Shown piece after piece: positions 1 to 8,856 of a stretch of DNA of 64,000 bases. Made by a program: the position numbers and the translations under genes. The notes under the pieces were generated by a model, which had not been told where the DNA came from, made no database searches, and saw only the letters and a program-made list of their open reading frames with translations. The stretch is from Caballeronia sp. dw_19. GTDB lineage: Bacteria > Pseudomonadota > Gammaproteobacteria > Burkholderiales > Burkholderiaceae. The first letter of the stretch is position 1, and each line of letters opens with the position of its first letter. The DNA lies in the NCBI RefSeq assembly GCF_018449515.1, contig NZ_JAAVUQ010000033.1, forward strand, positions 23,681 through 87,680, written 5' to 3'.

Positions 1-466
1 GATCCGCATGGGTCGCGCTCACCTGATAACTCAGCGCTCCGCTCGACCGCTGGACAAACTGGACAGTCAGCGCATGAACATAGTGTTTGCGTCCAAACCA
101 CTCCTTCTGCGGCACGACGTCATCGCATGCGCTTTCGGGCGCGCCAGTGCACTCGGCGCGCACGCGCACGGCTTGCGGACGCGTTGCATAAGCCAGCTTG
201 ACGAGGTAGTCCGCGCTGTTCGGCGGCGCCTGCCGCAAGCCCTTCGCGGCCAGTACGTCATCAAGCCAGCGCGCCGACGCGGCAGAGGCCGCACCGTCGC
301 CCTGAGGCTCGACATTCGATGATTGCAGCGCATAGGTCTTGACGCCCGCCGTCGCGAAATCTCCCCCAGATGCACTGTAGGCACTGATCCTCACCGGCGG
401 CTCGCTGGCGCAACCGCCCAGGAGCGCGAGAAGGAAAATGGCGCTTGCCATCGATCGTATGTTCAC
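1..466 (-). CDS. DUF4136-like lipoprotein, 3' end outside the window
   Basis: The reading frame runs from a GTG at 464-466 (or the in-frame ATG at 449-451) to the window edge without a stop, about 155 codons. It begins with a short hydrophobic stretch ending in the lipobox LLGGC (Cys19 from the GTG), so it should be a lipid-anchored envelope protein. The body resembles DUF4136 proteins: an early KTYAL motif, then WLDDVLAAKGL and DYLVKLAYAT, matching the family layout of a Tyr-Ala motif followed by a 'KG' helix. It starts 19 nt after the stop of the CHASE2 kinase on the same strand, so it is probably the last gene of that operon. Function is unknown. The C-terminus is not visible. Confidence 0.7.
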   Translation of the reverse strand, partial: MNIRSMASAIFLLALLGGCASEPPVRISAYSASGGDFATAGVKTYALQSSNVEPQGDGAASAASARWLDDVLAAKGLRQAPPNSADYLVKLAYATRPQAVRVRAECTGAPESACDDVVPQKEWFGRKHYVHALTVQFVQRSSGALSYQVSATHAD

Positions 467-485
467 TTCGTTCCCCAAAAAACGT

Positions 486-2936
486 TTATTGCTTCTGCGC
501 AGCGGATTGTTCGTCGCCCGCTTCGCGTGGTTCGATTGTCTGTGAGCTCAAGGTGATCGTCACCGTCGTCCCCCGATCCGGCGCGCTTTGAATCGCGATC
601 TCTCCCGCGTGGCGGCTGACCACCGTTTTGACGAACGCCATCCCCAGCCCGGTTCCGTCGCTCGGCGGCTGGCCATCGAGATGAAAGCGCCGGAAGCGCT
701 CGAACAAATGCGCCTGCTGCTCAAGCGCAATGCCGTAACCCGCGTCCCGCACCATACACACGATCGCGCCCGGCAGCTCCGTGACGATGCAGTCGACGCA
801 CGTGCCAGGCGGGCTGTATTTCACCGCGTTGCTGAGCAGATTGATGAGTGCGCGCGTCATCAACGACCGGTCCGCCAAAACCCAGAAGGCCTGCCCTTTG
901 CTCTCGCAACGTACCTCGATGTCCTTCGCGTTCGCGAGCGGCCAGATTTCGTCGCTGGCGTCGATCGCGAGTTCATGCAGGTTCAGCAGTTCGAGGCTGT
1001 AGTGCTGCGACTCGGCGCGGGCAAGCTGCACGAAATCATCGGCCAGTGCGAGCGTGCGCCGCGCGTAGCGTTCGACGCGCTCCATTAACTCCATCGCCGG
1101 CTTCGAGTCGATGTGCGGCCGCTCGGTGTCGAGCAACGCAAGAATGGACGCCTGCGGCGAGCGCATGTCGTGCGACAGCAGATGCAGCATGTCGTCGCGC
1201 TGACGCTCGGAAGCGTGCAGCGCGGTGATATCGACCCAGCTCGCGATCCACCCGAGCGACTCACCCGTGCTGGTCGTGCAGGGCGCATACCGCAGCATGT
1301 GATCGCGGCCGTAGCGGTCGCGCACTTCAATGCCGTGCATCATCACGGCGGTGTGACGCTCGACGCGCGGGTCGAGCATCGCCGGCCATTGCATGCCAGT
1401 CGGCAGCGCGCCGCTGCTGTCTTCATCGACGAGACGCACGAAATGGAACTCGCCGAAGAGCTGCGTGATCGACAGGTCAGTGAACTGCAACGGACCAAAA
1501 TGCAGCCGTGCGGGATCATTGACCATCAGGATGCGGCCGTCGCGATCGCAGACCATGATCGGCTCGGGCAAGCTGTTCAGGCTGTCCCAGATGAACTGCC
1601 GCATATTGCGCTGGCGCTGCACGGCCTGGCGCGTGAGGGCGATCAGGCGCTCGAGCACGTCGCCCGCCGTGCCCTGCGGTTTGGGTTGGAGATCGGCCAG
1701 CAGATTCGGCTCGGCGGCAAGCAGACGCAGTTCCTGTCCGAGATACGACATCGCGACTTCGAGACGCCGCCAGCTCCACAGCAAATAGATCAGCGCCAGG
1801 CCACCGAGCGCCGGCACCGGCGAGAGCCAGCGCGAGCGCAGATACACCATGCAGGCACTCGCAATCAGGCTCGCGCAGGCTAGTGCGATCGTCAGCATGA
1901 GCGACTGCAACGGCGACACCACCAGCAGGCCCGCAAGCAAGATGCCGACCGGCACGAGACTCGCCCAGCCGGCCGCCTTGTCGCCTATCGGTTCAATGGC
2001 GCGACCGTCGAACAACGCGTCGAGGATGGTCGCGTAGATATCAACACCCGGCAGTTCGCCCACTTCGCCCGAGATCGGCGTGGCAAAGCGGTCGCGCAGG
2101 CCGGCCGCCGTTGCGCCGACCAGCACGATCTTGCCCGCGAAGAATTCAGGCGGGACCTCGCCCTGCATCGCGGCCGCGAACGACACCCGCGGATAATCCA
2201 GCGACGTGCGCGAAAACGGAATCATCATCCGGTGCGCGCGCTTCAGGTCGCCCGCGCCCGCCGGTCCCGACGCAGCGAACTGGGCGTCCACAGCAGATCG
2301 TCCAGTCCCGGGCAACACGGCGTCCGGCCCCCGCAACGCCTGATACACCGGTACCGTGATGCTCGGCCACCAATCCTTGCCGCTGCCTTCGAACAGCGAG
2401 ACGCTGCGCACGATACCGTCGTGATTCACTTCCAGATCGATATGGCCCATGCCCGCCGCCGCCTCGCGCAGCACCGGAACGGGTTCGACCGCGGCGGGCT
2501 CGTTCTGGTTGACGGGCAACTGGTCGACGAGCAGCGGCAGATAGGTCGGCACATGTTTCATTGCCTCGGCGAAGGCGGCGTCGCCGGGAGAGGGTTCGGT
2601 GAACAGCACGTCATACGCGACGCTCGCCGGTTTCGCCTTCGCGAGTTGCGTCAACAGCGCCGCGTGGGTCTCGCGCGGCCACGGCCAGCGCCCGAGTTCC
2701 GCAATGCTCTCGTCGTCGATCGCGACAATCACAATGCCGCCCGACGGATGGCTCGCCGCGTGCAACAACAGTTGGTCGTAGAACAGGAAACTGGCGCGTT
2801 CCGTCAGCGGGCTCGCCACGCCGAAGAGCACTGCGGCCACGCCCACCACGCCGATCAGCGTCCATTCCAGGAAGAAGCGCTTGCCGATCGACGGCCCCGC
2901 CCAGCGCCGGTTGTGGAAGGGGAAGCGCCGTGGCAT
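486..2936 (-). CDS. CHASE2-domain sensor histidine kinase
   Basis: An 816-residue membrane sensor kinase. A first membrane helix near residues 24-44 is followed by a CHASE2 extracytoplasmic domain (to about 320, with the VIVAIDDESI and GRWPWPRE signatures). Two to three more helices follow (about 330-395), then a PAS-like region (about 450-560), a HisKA helix with LSHDMRSP (phospho-acceptor His589) and a C-terminal HATPase with N-box NLLSNAVKYS and G-boxes DAGYGI and GTGLGMAF. It starts 9 nt after the LysM/FecR gene and is third in an operon led by a response regulator, its likely phosphotransfer partner. The stimulus is unknown. CHASE2 kinases paired with FecR-type periplasmic proteins are a recognised arrangement in proteobacteria. 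Confidence 0.93.
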   Translation of the reverse strand: MPRRFPFHNRRWAGPSIGKRFFLEWTLIGVVGVAAVLFGVASPLTERASFLFYDQLLLHAASHPSGGIVIVAIDDESIAELGRWPWPRETHAALLTQLAKAKPASVAYDVLFTEPSPGDAAFAEAMKHVPTYLPLLVDQLPVNQNEPAAVEPVPVLREAAAGMGHIDLEVNHDGIVRSVSLFEGSGKDWWPSITVPVYQALRGPDAVLPGTGRSAVDAQFAASGPAGAGDLKRAHRMMIPFSRTSLDYPRVSFAAAMQGEVPPEFFAGKIVLVGATAAGLRDRFATPISGEVGELPGVDIYATILDALFDGRAIEPIGDKAAGWASLVPVGILLAGLLVVSPLQSLMLTIALACASLIASACMVYLRSRWLSPVPALGGLALIYLLWSWRRLEVAMSYLGQELRLLAAEPNLLADLQPKPQGTAGDVLERLIALTRQAVQRQRNMRQFIWDSLNSLPEPIMVCDRDGRILMVNDPARLHFGPLQFTDLSITQLFGEFHFVRLVDEDSSGALPTGMQWPAMLDPRVERHTAVMMHGIEVRDRYGRDHMLRYAPCTTSTGESLGWIASWVDITALHASERQRDDMLHLLSHDMRSPQASILALLDTERPHIDSKPAMELMERVERYARRTLALADDFVQLARAESQHYSLELLNLHELAIDASDEIWPLANAKDIEVRCESKGQAFWVLADRSLMTRALINLLSNAVKYSPPGTCVDCIVTELPGAIVCMVRDAGYGIALEQQAHLFERFRRFHLDGQPPSDGTGLGMAFVKTVVSRHAGEIAIQSAPDRGTTVTITLSSQTIEPREAGDEQSAAQKQ

Positions 2937-2945
2937 GGGTCGCGC

Positions 2946-4376
2946 CTACCGCGTTTGAGTGAACGACCGGATTTCGCTCGGGATCGACAAGAGCCGGCCG
3001 TTCTCGAAGGTATCGACAACGATCGTCCAGTAGTACTTGCCTGGGCTCAGATGCGCCACCGACATCTCGCCGCCCGACACGTCGAGCAAGTCGATAAGCG
3101 GCGCGCTCAGGTCCGCATGACTCGACAGGATGAACCGATACCGCGCGCCGTTCGCCTCGCCATCGACATGCCAGCGGAATGCGTAGCCATTACCTTCGAT
3201 GGGCGTAGCCGCCGCGTTGGTGGTATCGAGATGACGGCTGAACGTGAACACTTGCGGCAAGCCGTCGATGCCATGCGTATCCGTGGCCGAGACGCGCACG
3301 AAATAGTTGCCGTCCGGGATGTTGTCGAACGCCGCGTGCAGGCCTGTCGTGCGCTGATCGCGAAGCAGGTCGAGGAAGTCGGCATCGGTCGCGATCTCCG
3401 TACGGTACGCGCCGGCGCCGTCTACCGGCGTCAGGTCGAAGGCGACCTGAGGGGCATTCTGCAACTTGCCCGGATCGGCAATCTCCGGCGGATCAAGCAG
3501 CCGCACCGACGCGCCGGCGGCATCGCCCGTGCGCGTCAGGTTGCCGTAGCCGGCCAGCACGAGCGTCTGCGCACCGCCCTGGATCGGCTGCGGGGCGGAC
3601 GTACGGTTGGCCGCTCCGTCAGGCCCCGCTCCATCCACGCCGATCTTGCCCGCCAGCACCTCGACGGTGGTCGCATCCTGCGTCGCCAGGTAATTCACCC
3701 GGAAACGTGTGCCGCGCACGCCTGCCACCACCGACGGCGTAATGACCCGGAACGAATCGCGTGGATTCTTGAACGGCGTGACGTCGGTCGCGACCTCGCC
3801 TTGCTTCAGGTCGAACTGCCGGTCGACCGCGCCGGTCAGCAGCGTGGTCCGCAATCGTCCGATCCGGATCTGACTGCTCGACGGCAGGACGACATGCGAG
3901 CCGTCGGGTAGCAGCATGGAAACAAACGCGTCGCGGCCGGTGCTGATTTCGTCGCCTTCCATCAGCAACGTCCCCGCGCTCACCGGCATGGGTGGCGCGC
4001 CCGCGGTGCCGAGCTTATCGACACTGCCGCGCACCGCCACCACTCGGGCCGTCAGCAGTGTCTGCCTAAGGCGCGAAGTGGGCATCGAGAGATGGGCGTT
4101 GACCTGCAGGCGCCGCGGGTTCGCCACGTGATTGATGGCGCGCAACAACCGCCAGTCGGCAGGACTCTGCATGTAGCGGTCCGCCAGCGTGTAAAGCGAA
4201 TCGTCCGCGCGCACCACATAGGGCGTCATGTCCTGCTGCGGCACGCGTTTAGCGTAGGCCGGCTGGATCGAACAGACAGTGACCATGACACCGGCCACCG
4301 CCATTGCAGCGTCCAGCCTCGAGCGCAGACGCTGATGCGCCACCCGGCCCCGCCTGTTTTTATTGATCCCGTTCAC
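2946..4376 (-). CDS. LysM and FecR domain periplasmic protein
   Basis: A 476-residue exported protein. An N-terminal hydrophobic segment (about 25-42, ending PAYA) is followed by a LysM-like module (about 53-98, YVVRADDSLYTLADRYM), which suggests peptidoglycan contact. A FecR domain follows (about 110-245, with SVVAGVRGTRFRV), then a fibronectin-like C-terminal region ending in a YYWTIVVD strand. The start ATG overlaps the stop of the upstream response regulator (ATGA), and the kinase follows after 9 nt, so all three are likely co-translated. In the FecR family this domain senses or relays envelope signals. Here it probably feeds the CHASE2 kinase, which is an inference from context. Confidence 0.9.
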   Translation of the reverse strand: MNGINKNRRGRVAHQRLRSRLDAAMAVAGVMVTVCSIQPAYAKRVPQQDMTPYVVRADDSLYTLADRYMQSPADWRLLRAINHVANPRRLQVNAHLSMPTSRLRQTLLTARVVAVRGSVDKLGTAGAPPMPVSAGTLLMEGDEISTGRDAFVSMLLPDGSHVVLPSSSQIRIGRLRTTLLTGAVDRQFDLKQGEVATDVTPFKNPRDSFRVITPSVVAGVRGTRFRVNYLATQDATTVEVLAGKIGVDGAGPDGAANRTSAPQPIQGGAQTLVLAGYGNLTRTGDAAGASVRLLDPPEIADPGKLQNAPQVAFDLTPVDGAGAYRTEIATDADFLDLLRDQRTTGLHAAFDNIPDGNYFVRVSATDTHGIDGLPQVFTFSRHLDTTNAAATPIEGNGYAFRWHVDGEANGARYRFILSSHADLSAPLIDLLDVSGGEMSVAHLSPGKYYWTIVVDTFENGRLLSIPSEIRSFTQTR

Positions 4377-5071
4377 GGCGCTTCATTCCCCACTTTTTCC
4401 AGCCGGTAGCCGTAGCTATAGATGGGTGTTATGCGGTAACCGTTTTGCGGCCGCAACACCAGCTTGGAGCGAATCTGCGACACATGTGTATCGATCGTGC
4501 GCGACGGGATATCCACGTCCTGCCGCCACACCGATTCGCGGATATGGGTGCGTGACAGCGGCCGCGACAGGTTGCGAAAGAGCAGCAGCGCAAGCTCGAA
4601 TTCCTTCTGCGTCAGCGCGGCCGGTACTTCGCTGACCAGTGCGATCTGGTCGGTCAGATCGAATCGATAGATGCCGTAGGTTTCCTGGGTCACCTCGTTC
4701 TGAAGCATGTAGATCCGCCGCAGCAACGCTTCGACACGAGCGAGCAACACGGCTCGCGACACTGGCTTGAGGATGTAGTCGTCGGCGCCGGCGTTGAGCA
4801 TCTGGACAATGTCGCTTTCAACACTGCGGCTCGTCAGGAAGAGAACCGGCAGGTTCGTGGTGAGGTTTTGCCTGACCCATTTCAGCACGACGTCGCCCGG
4901 CATTTCCGGCATGTTCCAGTCGAGCAGCAGCAGGTCGTACGGCTGACGCCTCAGCTCATGGATCAGGCTCTTGCCATCCGTAAAAACCTGGCAGAAGTGC
5001 CCGGCCGCAGTCAGTGTCTGAGCCACGAACGCCGTCTGGCTCAGGTCGTCGTCCAGCACGCAAATCCGCAT
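4373..5071 (-). CDS. OmpR-family response regulator
   Basis: A 232-residue two-domain regulator. The receiver domain (1-120) has the acidic pocket LDDD at 6-9, phospho-acceptor Asp51 in LLLLDWNMPE, a switch residue in LFLTSR and the conserved Lys of YILKPVS. The C-terminal winged helix (about 135-228) shows ALTQKEFELALLL and TIDTHVSQIRSKL, typical of OmpR/PhoB DNA-binding domains. It heads the operon with the FecR and CHASE2 kinase genes and its stop overlaps the FecR start. The AT-rich stretch at 5140-5180 just upstream is the probable promoter area. Confidence 0.93.
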   Translation of the reverse strand: MRICVLDDDLSQTAFVAQTLTAAGHFCQVFTDGKSLIHELRRQPYDLLLLDWNMPEMPGDVVLKWVRQNLTTNLPVLFLTSRSVESDIVQMLNAGADDYILKPVSRAVLLARVEALLRRIYMLQNEVTQETYGIYRFDLTDQIALVSEVPAALTQKEFELALLLFRNLSRPLSRTHIRESVWRQDVDIPSRTIDTHVSQIRSKLVLRPQNGYRITPIYSYGYRLEKVGNEAP

Positions 5072-5180
5072 TGCCTGATATCCCGTTAAATAGTCAAGAC
5101 GGCCATGTCATTTATTTGCTTGGGCGCCGAATGCCGATGGCAGATTATTTTGTATTTTTATTATACTTTTTTATGCGGAA

Positions 5181-5612
5181 TCACCGCATTTGAATCAGCA
5201 TCCGGTCAAAGCTTTTCATGACGTGATCCCACGCCGCATCCGAGTAATCCTCACGCGTGCGTGCGCACATGCACGCGAATGCCATCAAACGCCGCGCCGT
5301 CTGTGCGCAATGAGTCAGCGGCATTGGGGCGGTCTCATCTTCCTGAAGTCCGGCTTGAAGTCCTGCTTGAAGTCCGGTAAACCGATCCTGAGCGCGGTCT
5401 TCCGAACTATTTAATCTCTCCAGTCGTGCTCGCAAAATATCCGCCAACCACGGCAGCTCGGCCGCGCATGAATCGGCATAAGCCTCGATTGCCGCACGAG
5501 CATGCGAATCAGACGCGAGATCCAGCGTCACATAACGCAAGCTGTCGGCCGGCTGCCCCGGCTGGATTTTCGACTTCCACGCAAGCGGGCCGCCGCTGGA
5601 TTTATTCAACAT
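5181..5612 (-). CDS. hypothetical protein with tandem GLQA repeats
   Basis: A 143-residue predicted cytoplasmic protein with no signal peptide or membrane segment and no recognised domain. A central hydrophilic stretch contains three tandem four-residue units (GLQA GLQA GLQE) encoded by a 12-nt direct repeat. The C-terminal half is Cys- and Met-containing (LMAFACMCARTRED). A Shine-Dalgarno-like AGGG lies about 8 nt before the ATG. It is transcribed toward the response regulator but separated from it by an AT-rich promoter-like region, so it is probably a separate unit. Function unknown. Confidence 0.55.
   Translation of the reverse strand: MLNKSSGGPLAWKSKIQPGQPADSLRYVTLDLASDSHARAAIEAYADSCAAELPWLADILRARLERLNSSEDRAQDRFTGLQAGLQAGLQEDETAPMPLTHCAQTARRLMAFACMCARTREDYSDAAWDHVMKSFDRMLIQMR
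5342..5377. repeat. three tandem 12-bp repeats inside the hypothetical gene
   Basis: Three consecutive 12-bp units (consensus CTTGAAGTCCGG, one or two mismatches) sit in frame in the gene at 5181-5612. Any gain or loss of a unit adds or removes four residues without shifting frame. Confidence 0.8.
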
Positions 5613-5684
5613 TCAAAGCACCCTGGGCTGACATGAACGAGCTGGATTCAGTTGAGTCATTCCGACCTGTTTCCAGCGATCGGT

Positions 5685-5915
5685 CTAGCAGCACTCCACG
5701 AGATCGCCTAAAAGCGATTGCACCGCGACGTTCTGTATATGGCTCAGACCAGAATCCCGCAACGTCAATAAACGGTTGCGCCAATAGTTCGCGTGAAAAA
5801 TCGCGCCATCGGCTCCCATCGCGAGACAACGCGACATGATCGCTTCAATATGCACTATTTCCGCGTCGATTATTATCGACGCACGATTTCCTTGGTATGG
5901 CGTTTTAGTATCCAT
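5685..5915 (-). CDS. small hypothetical protein
   Basis: A 76-residue ORF starting MDTKTPYQ, ending LVECC. A GGGGA Shine-Dalgarno lies about 7 nt before the ATG, which supports translation. No signal peptide, membrane helix or known domain was recognised. It lies 72 nt upstream of the tandem-repeat hypothetical on the same strand, so the two may form a unit. Function unknown. Confidence 0.45.
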   Translation of the reverse strand: MDTKTPYQGNRASIIIDAEIVHIEAIMSRCLAMGADGAIFHANYWRNRLLTLRDSGLSHIQNVAVQSLLGDLVECC

Positions 5916-6358
5916 TGATATCCCCGAAAACTGACGTCTTGTGCGCGGCGAACCAGCCTCTCAGCGCTACATAATACGGTTCGCCTTCATGGGATCTCAT
6001 CCCTTTGGCGTGTGGCGCCGGGGCATGTTTTTTCCCACTGATATTATTGACCGAAGGACAAACCGAAAAATGTCTTTCGATGACGCACTCTACCGCCAAT
6101 CACTGCTCTATTTGACGTACTTTTCAGTATTTAACAATTCGCCCACACATCCCCGGGATGCATCCCGAGGACGTTGAAGTAAAGCGTCTGCTTTCGCGGT
6201 AAGTTAATTGTCAGGCGAAATCCGTAATCGTTTGCGCATCTTTCTGCACTGAATAAGACGGGTGTTCACTAGCGACCATTACCGTTAATGCGTTTAAATT
6301 TTACCTGCGCAAACGTTATCGACTTATCCAGTCTTTTCCCGTGCATTCGATTACGCGA
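5916..6358. other. gene-free stretch with one perfect palindrome
   Basis: No convincing gene is seen here; the short ORFs on both strands lack ribosome sites and recognisable domains. The one structured element is the 14-bp perfect palindrome CGGGATGCATCCCG at 6154-6167, of unknown role. The area directly precedes a truncated gene remnant, so it may be a recombination scar. Confidence 0.4.
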
Positions 6359-6487
6359 TTTGCGGCCGGCATTCGGGTGGGGGCACGACATCCGGCAGGA
6401 GCGAAAGCGCTGCTCGACTATCTCGCCTCGCCGGAAGCAGCGCCGGTCGTCACGCAAACGGGACTCGATCCTGTCACGCCGCACTGA
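6359..6487 (+). pseudogene. remnant of a ModA-like substrate-binding protein (C-terminus)
   Basis: One frame reads FAAGIRVGARHPAGAKALLD, then YLASPEAAPVVTQTGLDP, and stops at TGA 6485-6487. This is the characteristic C-terminal helix and 'FLASPEAAPVI..GLEP' end of the extracellular substrate-binding proteins related to molybdate ModA. Nothing upstream of about 6359 continues the homology and there is no start, so only the last 42 codons survive. It lies just ahead of the flavoprotein gene. Confidence 0.6.
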
Positions 6488-6536
6488 CCGGCCTGCTAAT
6501 GTATGGGCTGAACCCCGGTCATTGAAGGAGCGAAGT

Positions 6537-7142
6537 ATGTTGACGAGCGTCGAGCAACTGGAAGATATCTACGGCAAGCCGAACGAGCGTTCGGTGCGCA
6601 AGGAAATTTCGTTCATCAGCGAAGACTACGCGGCGTTCATTCTTGCGTCGCCGTTCGTGATGCTGGCGTCGGCGGGAGAGGACGGCCTCGACTGCTCGCC
6701 CAAAGGCGATGCAATGGGCTTCGTTCGTATCGTCGATGCCCATACGCTGGCCATTCCCGACCGCCCGGGCAATAACCGTATCGATACATTGAGGAACCTC
6801 GTGCACGACCCGCGTGTGGCCTTGCTGTTTCTTGTGCCGGGCGTGGGAGAAATGATGCGCGTGAACGGCCGTGCATCGATTGCCGACAATAGCGAACTGC
6901 TCGCCTCATTCAGCGTCAACGGCAAACCGCCGCGCACGGTGATCCTCGTGCATGTCGAGTCCGTGTATTTCCATTGTTCGAAGGCGGTCGTGAGATCGGA
7001 CTTGTGGAACGGTGAGAAATACGTCGACCGCTCGAGCTTGCCCTCAGCCGGCGCCATGCTGCAGAACGTAAGCGATGCCAGTTTCGACGGCAACGCCTAC
7101 GATCGCGCATTGCCTGGACGCCTCAAGACCGACCTGTACTAA
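6537..7142 (+). CDS. pyridoxamine 5'-phosphate oxidase-like FMN protein
   Basis: A 201-residue protein of the PPOX split-barrel flavoprotein class that resembles the MSMEG_1061/DR_2398 subgroup: GEDGLDCSPKGD, IPDRPGNNRIDTLRNL and VALLFLVPGVGEMMRVNGRA are the typical flavin-pocket segments. The ATG at 6537 follows AAGGAG by about 8 nt; the longer upstream frame crosses gene remnants and is not used. It probably binds FMN or a related cofactor and reduces small molecules, substrate unknown. It stands alone between two gene remnants. Confidence 0.85.
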   Translation: MLTSVEQLEDIYGKPNERSVRKEISFISEDYAAFILASPFVMLASAGEDGLDCSPKGDAMGFVRIVDAHTLAIPDRPGNNRIDTLRNLVHDPRVALLFLVPGVGEMMRVNGRASIADNSELLASFSVNGKPPRTVILVHVESVYFHCSKAVVRSDLWNGEKYVDRSSLPSAGAMLQNVSDASFDGNAYDRALPGRLKTDLY

Positions 7143-7189
7143 ACGGCGCCGTCGCGCTCCCGTCCTACGCCCACGCTTGCGGCGAGTCA

Positions 7190-7416
7190 CCGCATACCAA
7201 CTACTGGCACTGGCCGGACCGGGCGTACGGATTTCGACGCTCCACGCCCGCTTTGCCGAGCGTTATCGGGAACGGCTCGATATCTTCGAACTGCCGTTCG
7301 AGGCGCGCGGTTTTACGCCGTTTGCGGCGTGGCCGCCTAGCAGTCAGGCCGATCCAGCGCACGTGTGGTTGAGTGACACGCTGGCTGGGCTCGCTGCAAA
7401 TCAAGGGGCGGGGTTG
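7190..7416 (+). pseudogene. remnant of a LysR-type regulator (C-terminus)
   Basis: The frame reads ERLDIFELPFEARGFTPFAA and then DPAHVWLSDTLAGLA, which matches the last strand and helix of the substrate-binding domain of LysR regulators ('LELPFEVP..PVYLAWHPR..DPAHRWLRE'). There is no helix-turn-helix or N-terminus upstream; the flavoprotein gene ends only 48 nt before. This is a fragment rather than a working gene. Confidence 0.6.
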
Positions 7417-7453
7417 GGAACGCCGGCCGCCGGGCTGAACATCGAAATGACTT

Positions 7454-8734
7454 ATGATGTTGCCCCAACCGCGACATCCGACATGGCGAGCGATGGCAGA
7501 ACTGAGCGAAATTTCACGGTTTGACACCGAGACGAATTTCAGACTTGACCGCCTGTGGTCCGAGTTCGAAGACCCGTCGGTGGAACAGGAGTTTCAGCGC
7601 CATCACCGGAGCGCAAACCATACGGCCCTCGTGCGGGCGCTCATCTTTTGCAGCTTGTTCTACGTCGCTTTCGCGATAACCGACGTGAGCGCCCTTGGTT
7701 ACTCCCGCACGACCCTTGTGCTGTTCCTGGCCCGTTGCTCCGTCGCGTTGACGTGCGTGGTGAGCTTGCGCATCGCAACCTTGCGGCAGGTTTCGGTCAC
7801 CTCCCTGCGCATGGCTGCGAGCGCGGTCGAAGTGGTCGGCTTTGCCGCCTTCATGGCAATCACATGGCTTCGTCCGACCGGAATGACGGTGCACTGCATG
7901 TCCATGGGCATCATGCTGATCGTGGTTTATAACTTCATCCCGAACAAGCTGATCTGGGCTTTGCTCATTGCACTGGCCGCAACGGGCGGATTTATCGCCA
8001 TCTCCGCGGCGTCGAAGGTGCTGGACTCGTCGGCGTTGCTGACGTCGTCAATGCTCCTGGTCTTCACCAACGCCCTCGGTTATGTGATGGCTCGCCGCCA
8101 CAATCGTCTTGTCCGCGACGAGTTCTGCCAGCACGCAATGTTGCGCAACCTCTCTGTGCGCGACTATCTCACCGGCTGCTTCAACCGGCGGTATCTGACC
8201 GATGTGTTATTCGACGCCGAGCTCCAGCGCACCCGCCGGTACAAACTCAAGCTCGCGGTCATCCTGTGCGACATCGACCACTTCAAGCAGATCAACGATA
8301 CCTACGGGCACCCCGCGGGCGACGCTGTCTTGCGGACCTTCGCCGCCATGCTGCTTGCGCACACGCGGCATCAGGTCGACAGCGTGATTCGCTACGGAGG
8401 CGAGGAATTCCTGCTGCTGCTTCCACAAACGGATCTCGCCGGCGCGACGGTGCTTGCCGAGCGAATACGCCAGTCGTTCGAGCTGACGGCCACGCGCGCC
8501 TGGGATGGCCGCGAAGTGCGGGCTACCGCGAGTTTCGGTGTAGTGGCTGTGAGTTGCGCGGGCGAATCAGGTTCAGGTCTCGTGACCGAGGAAAGCCTGG
8601 TGGGCGCCGCCGATGCGCAGTTGTATCGCGCGAAAAACGCCGGGCGCAACCGGGTGTGCGCCAGTCCGGCACCGAGCGTGTCGGGCGCGCCTGGCCGGGA
8701 TGCCGGGCAAGAGGGCATGGTTGCCGTGACATAG
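7454..8734 (+). CDS. membrane-bound GGDEF diguanylate cyclase
   Basis: A 426-residue protein. Five to six membrane helices span about residues 57-205 (an unnamed MASE-like sensor region), followed by a GGDEF domain (about 235-400) with the active-site motif RYGGEEF (GGEEF 315-319) and metal-binding DIDHFKQINDTYGH. It should make cyclic di-GMP from two GTP. The inhibitory I-site, normally RxxD five residues before GGDEF, reads HQVD, so product feedback may be weak. An alternative start is the ATG at 7493 (MAELSEIS). It is a single gene downstream of a LysR remnant. Confidence 0.9.
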   Translation: MMLPQPRHPTWRAMAELSEISRFDTETNFRLDRLWSEFEDPSVEQEFQRHHRSANHTALVRALIFCSLFYVAFAITDVSALGYSRTTLVLFLARCSVALTCVVSLRIATLRQVSVTSLRMAASAVEVVGFAAFMAITWLRPTGMTVHCMSMGIMLIVVYNFIPNKLIWALLIALAATGGFIAISAASKVLDSSALLTSSMLLVFTNALGYVMARRHNRLVRDEFCQHAMLRNLSVRDYLTGCFNRRYLTDVLFDAELQRTRRYKLKLAVILCDIDHFKQINDTYGHPAGDAVLRTFAAMLLAHTRHQVDSVIRYGGEEFLLLLPQTDLAGATVLAERIRQSFELTATRAWDGREVRATASFGVVAVSCAGESGSGLVTEESLVGAADAQLYRAKNAGRNRVCASPAPSVSGAPGRDAGQEGMVAVT

Positions 8735-8856
8735 CCCTAGTTTTTATAGCGCGCTGTGCTATCGGCTCGCGGACACGGGCAACATCGTGGATTTGAAGCC
8801 GGGCCGTGATGCCGCGCTATACGCGAACAAAAACAGCATGGCCCGGTTATCAGCCT

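Noticed and set aside
2232..3911. 559-codon plus-strand ORF
   Set aside because: Shadow of the CHASE2 kinase and FecR genes; Arg/Ala/His-rich with no domain.
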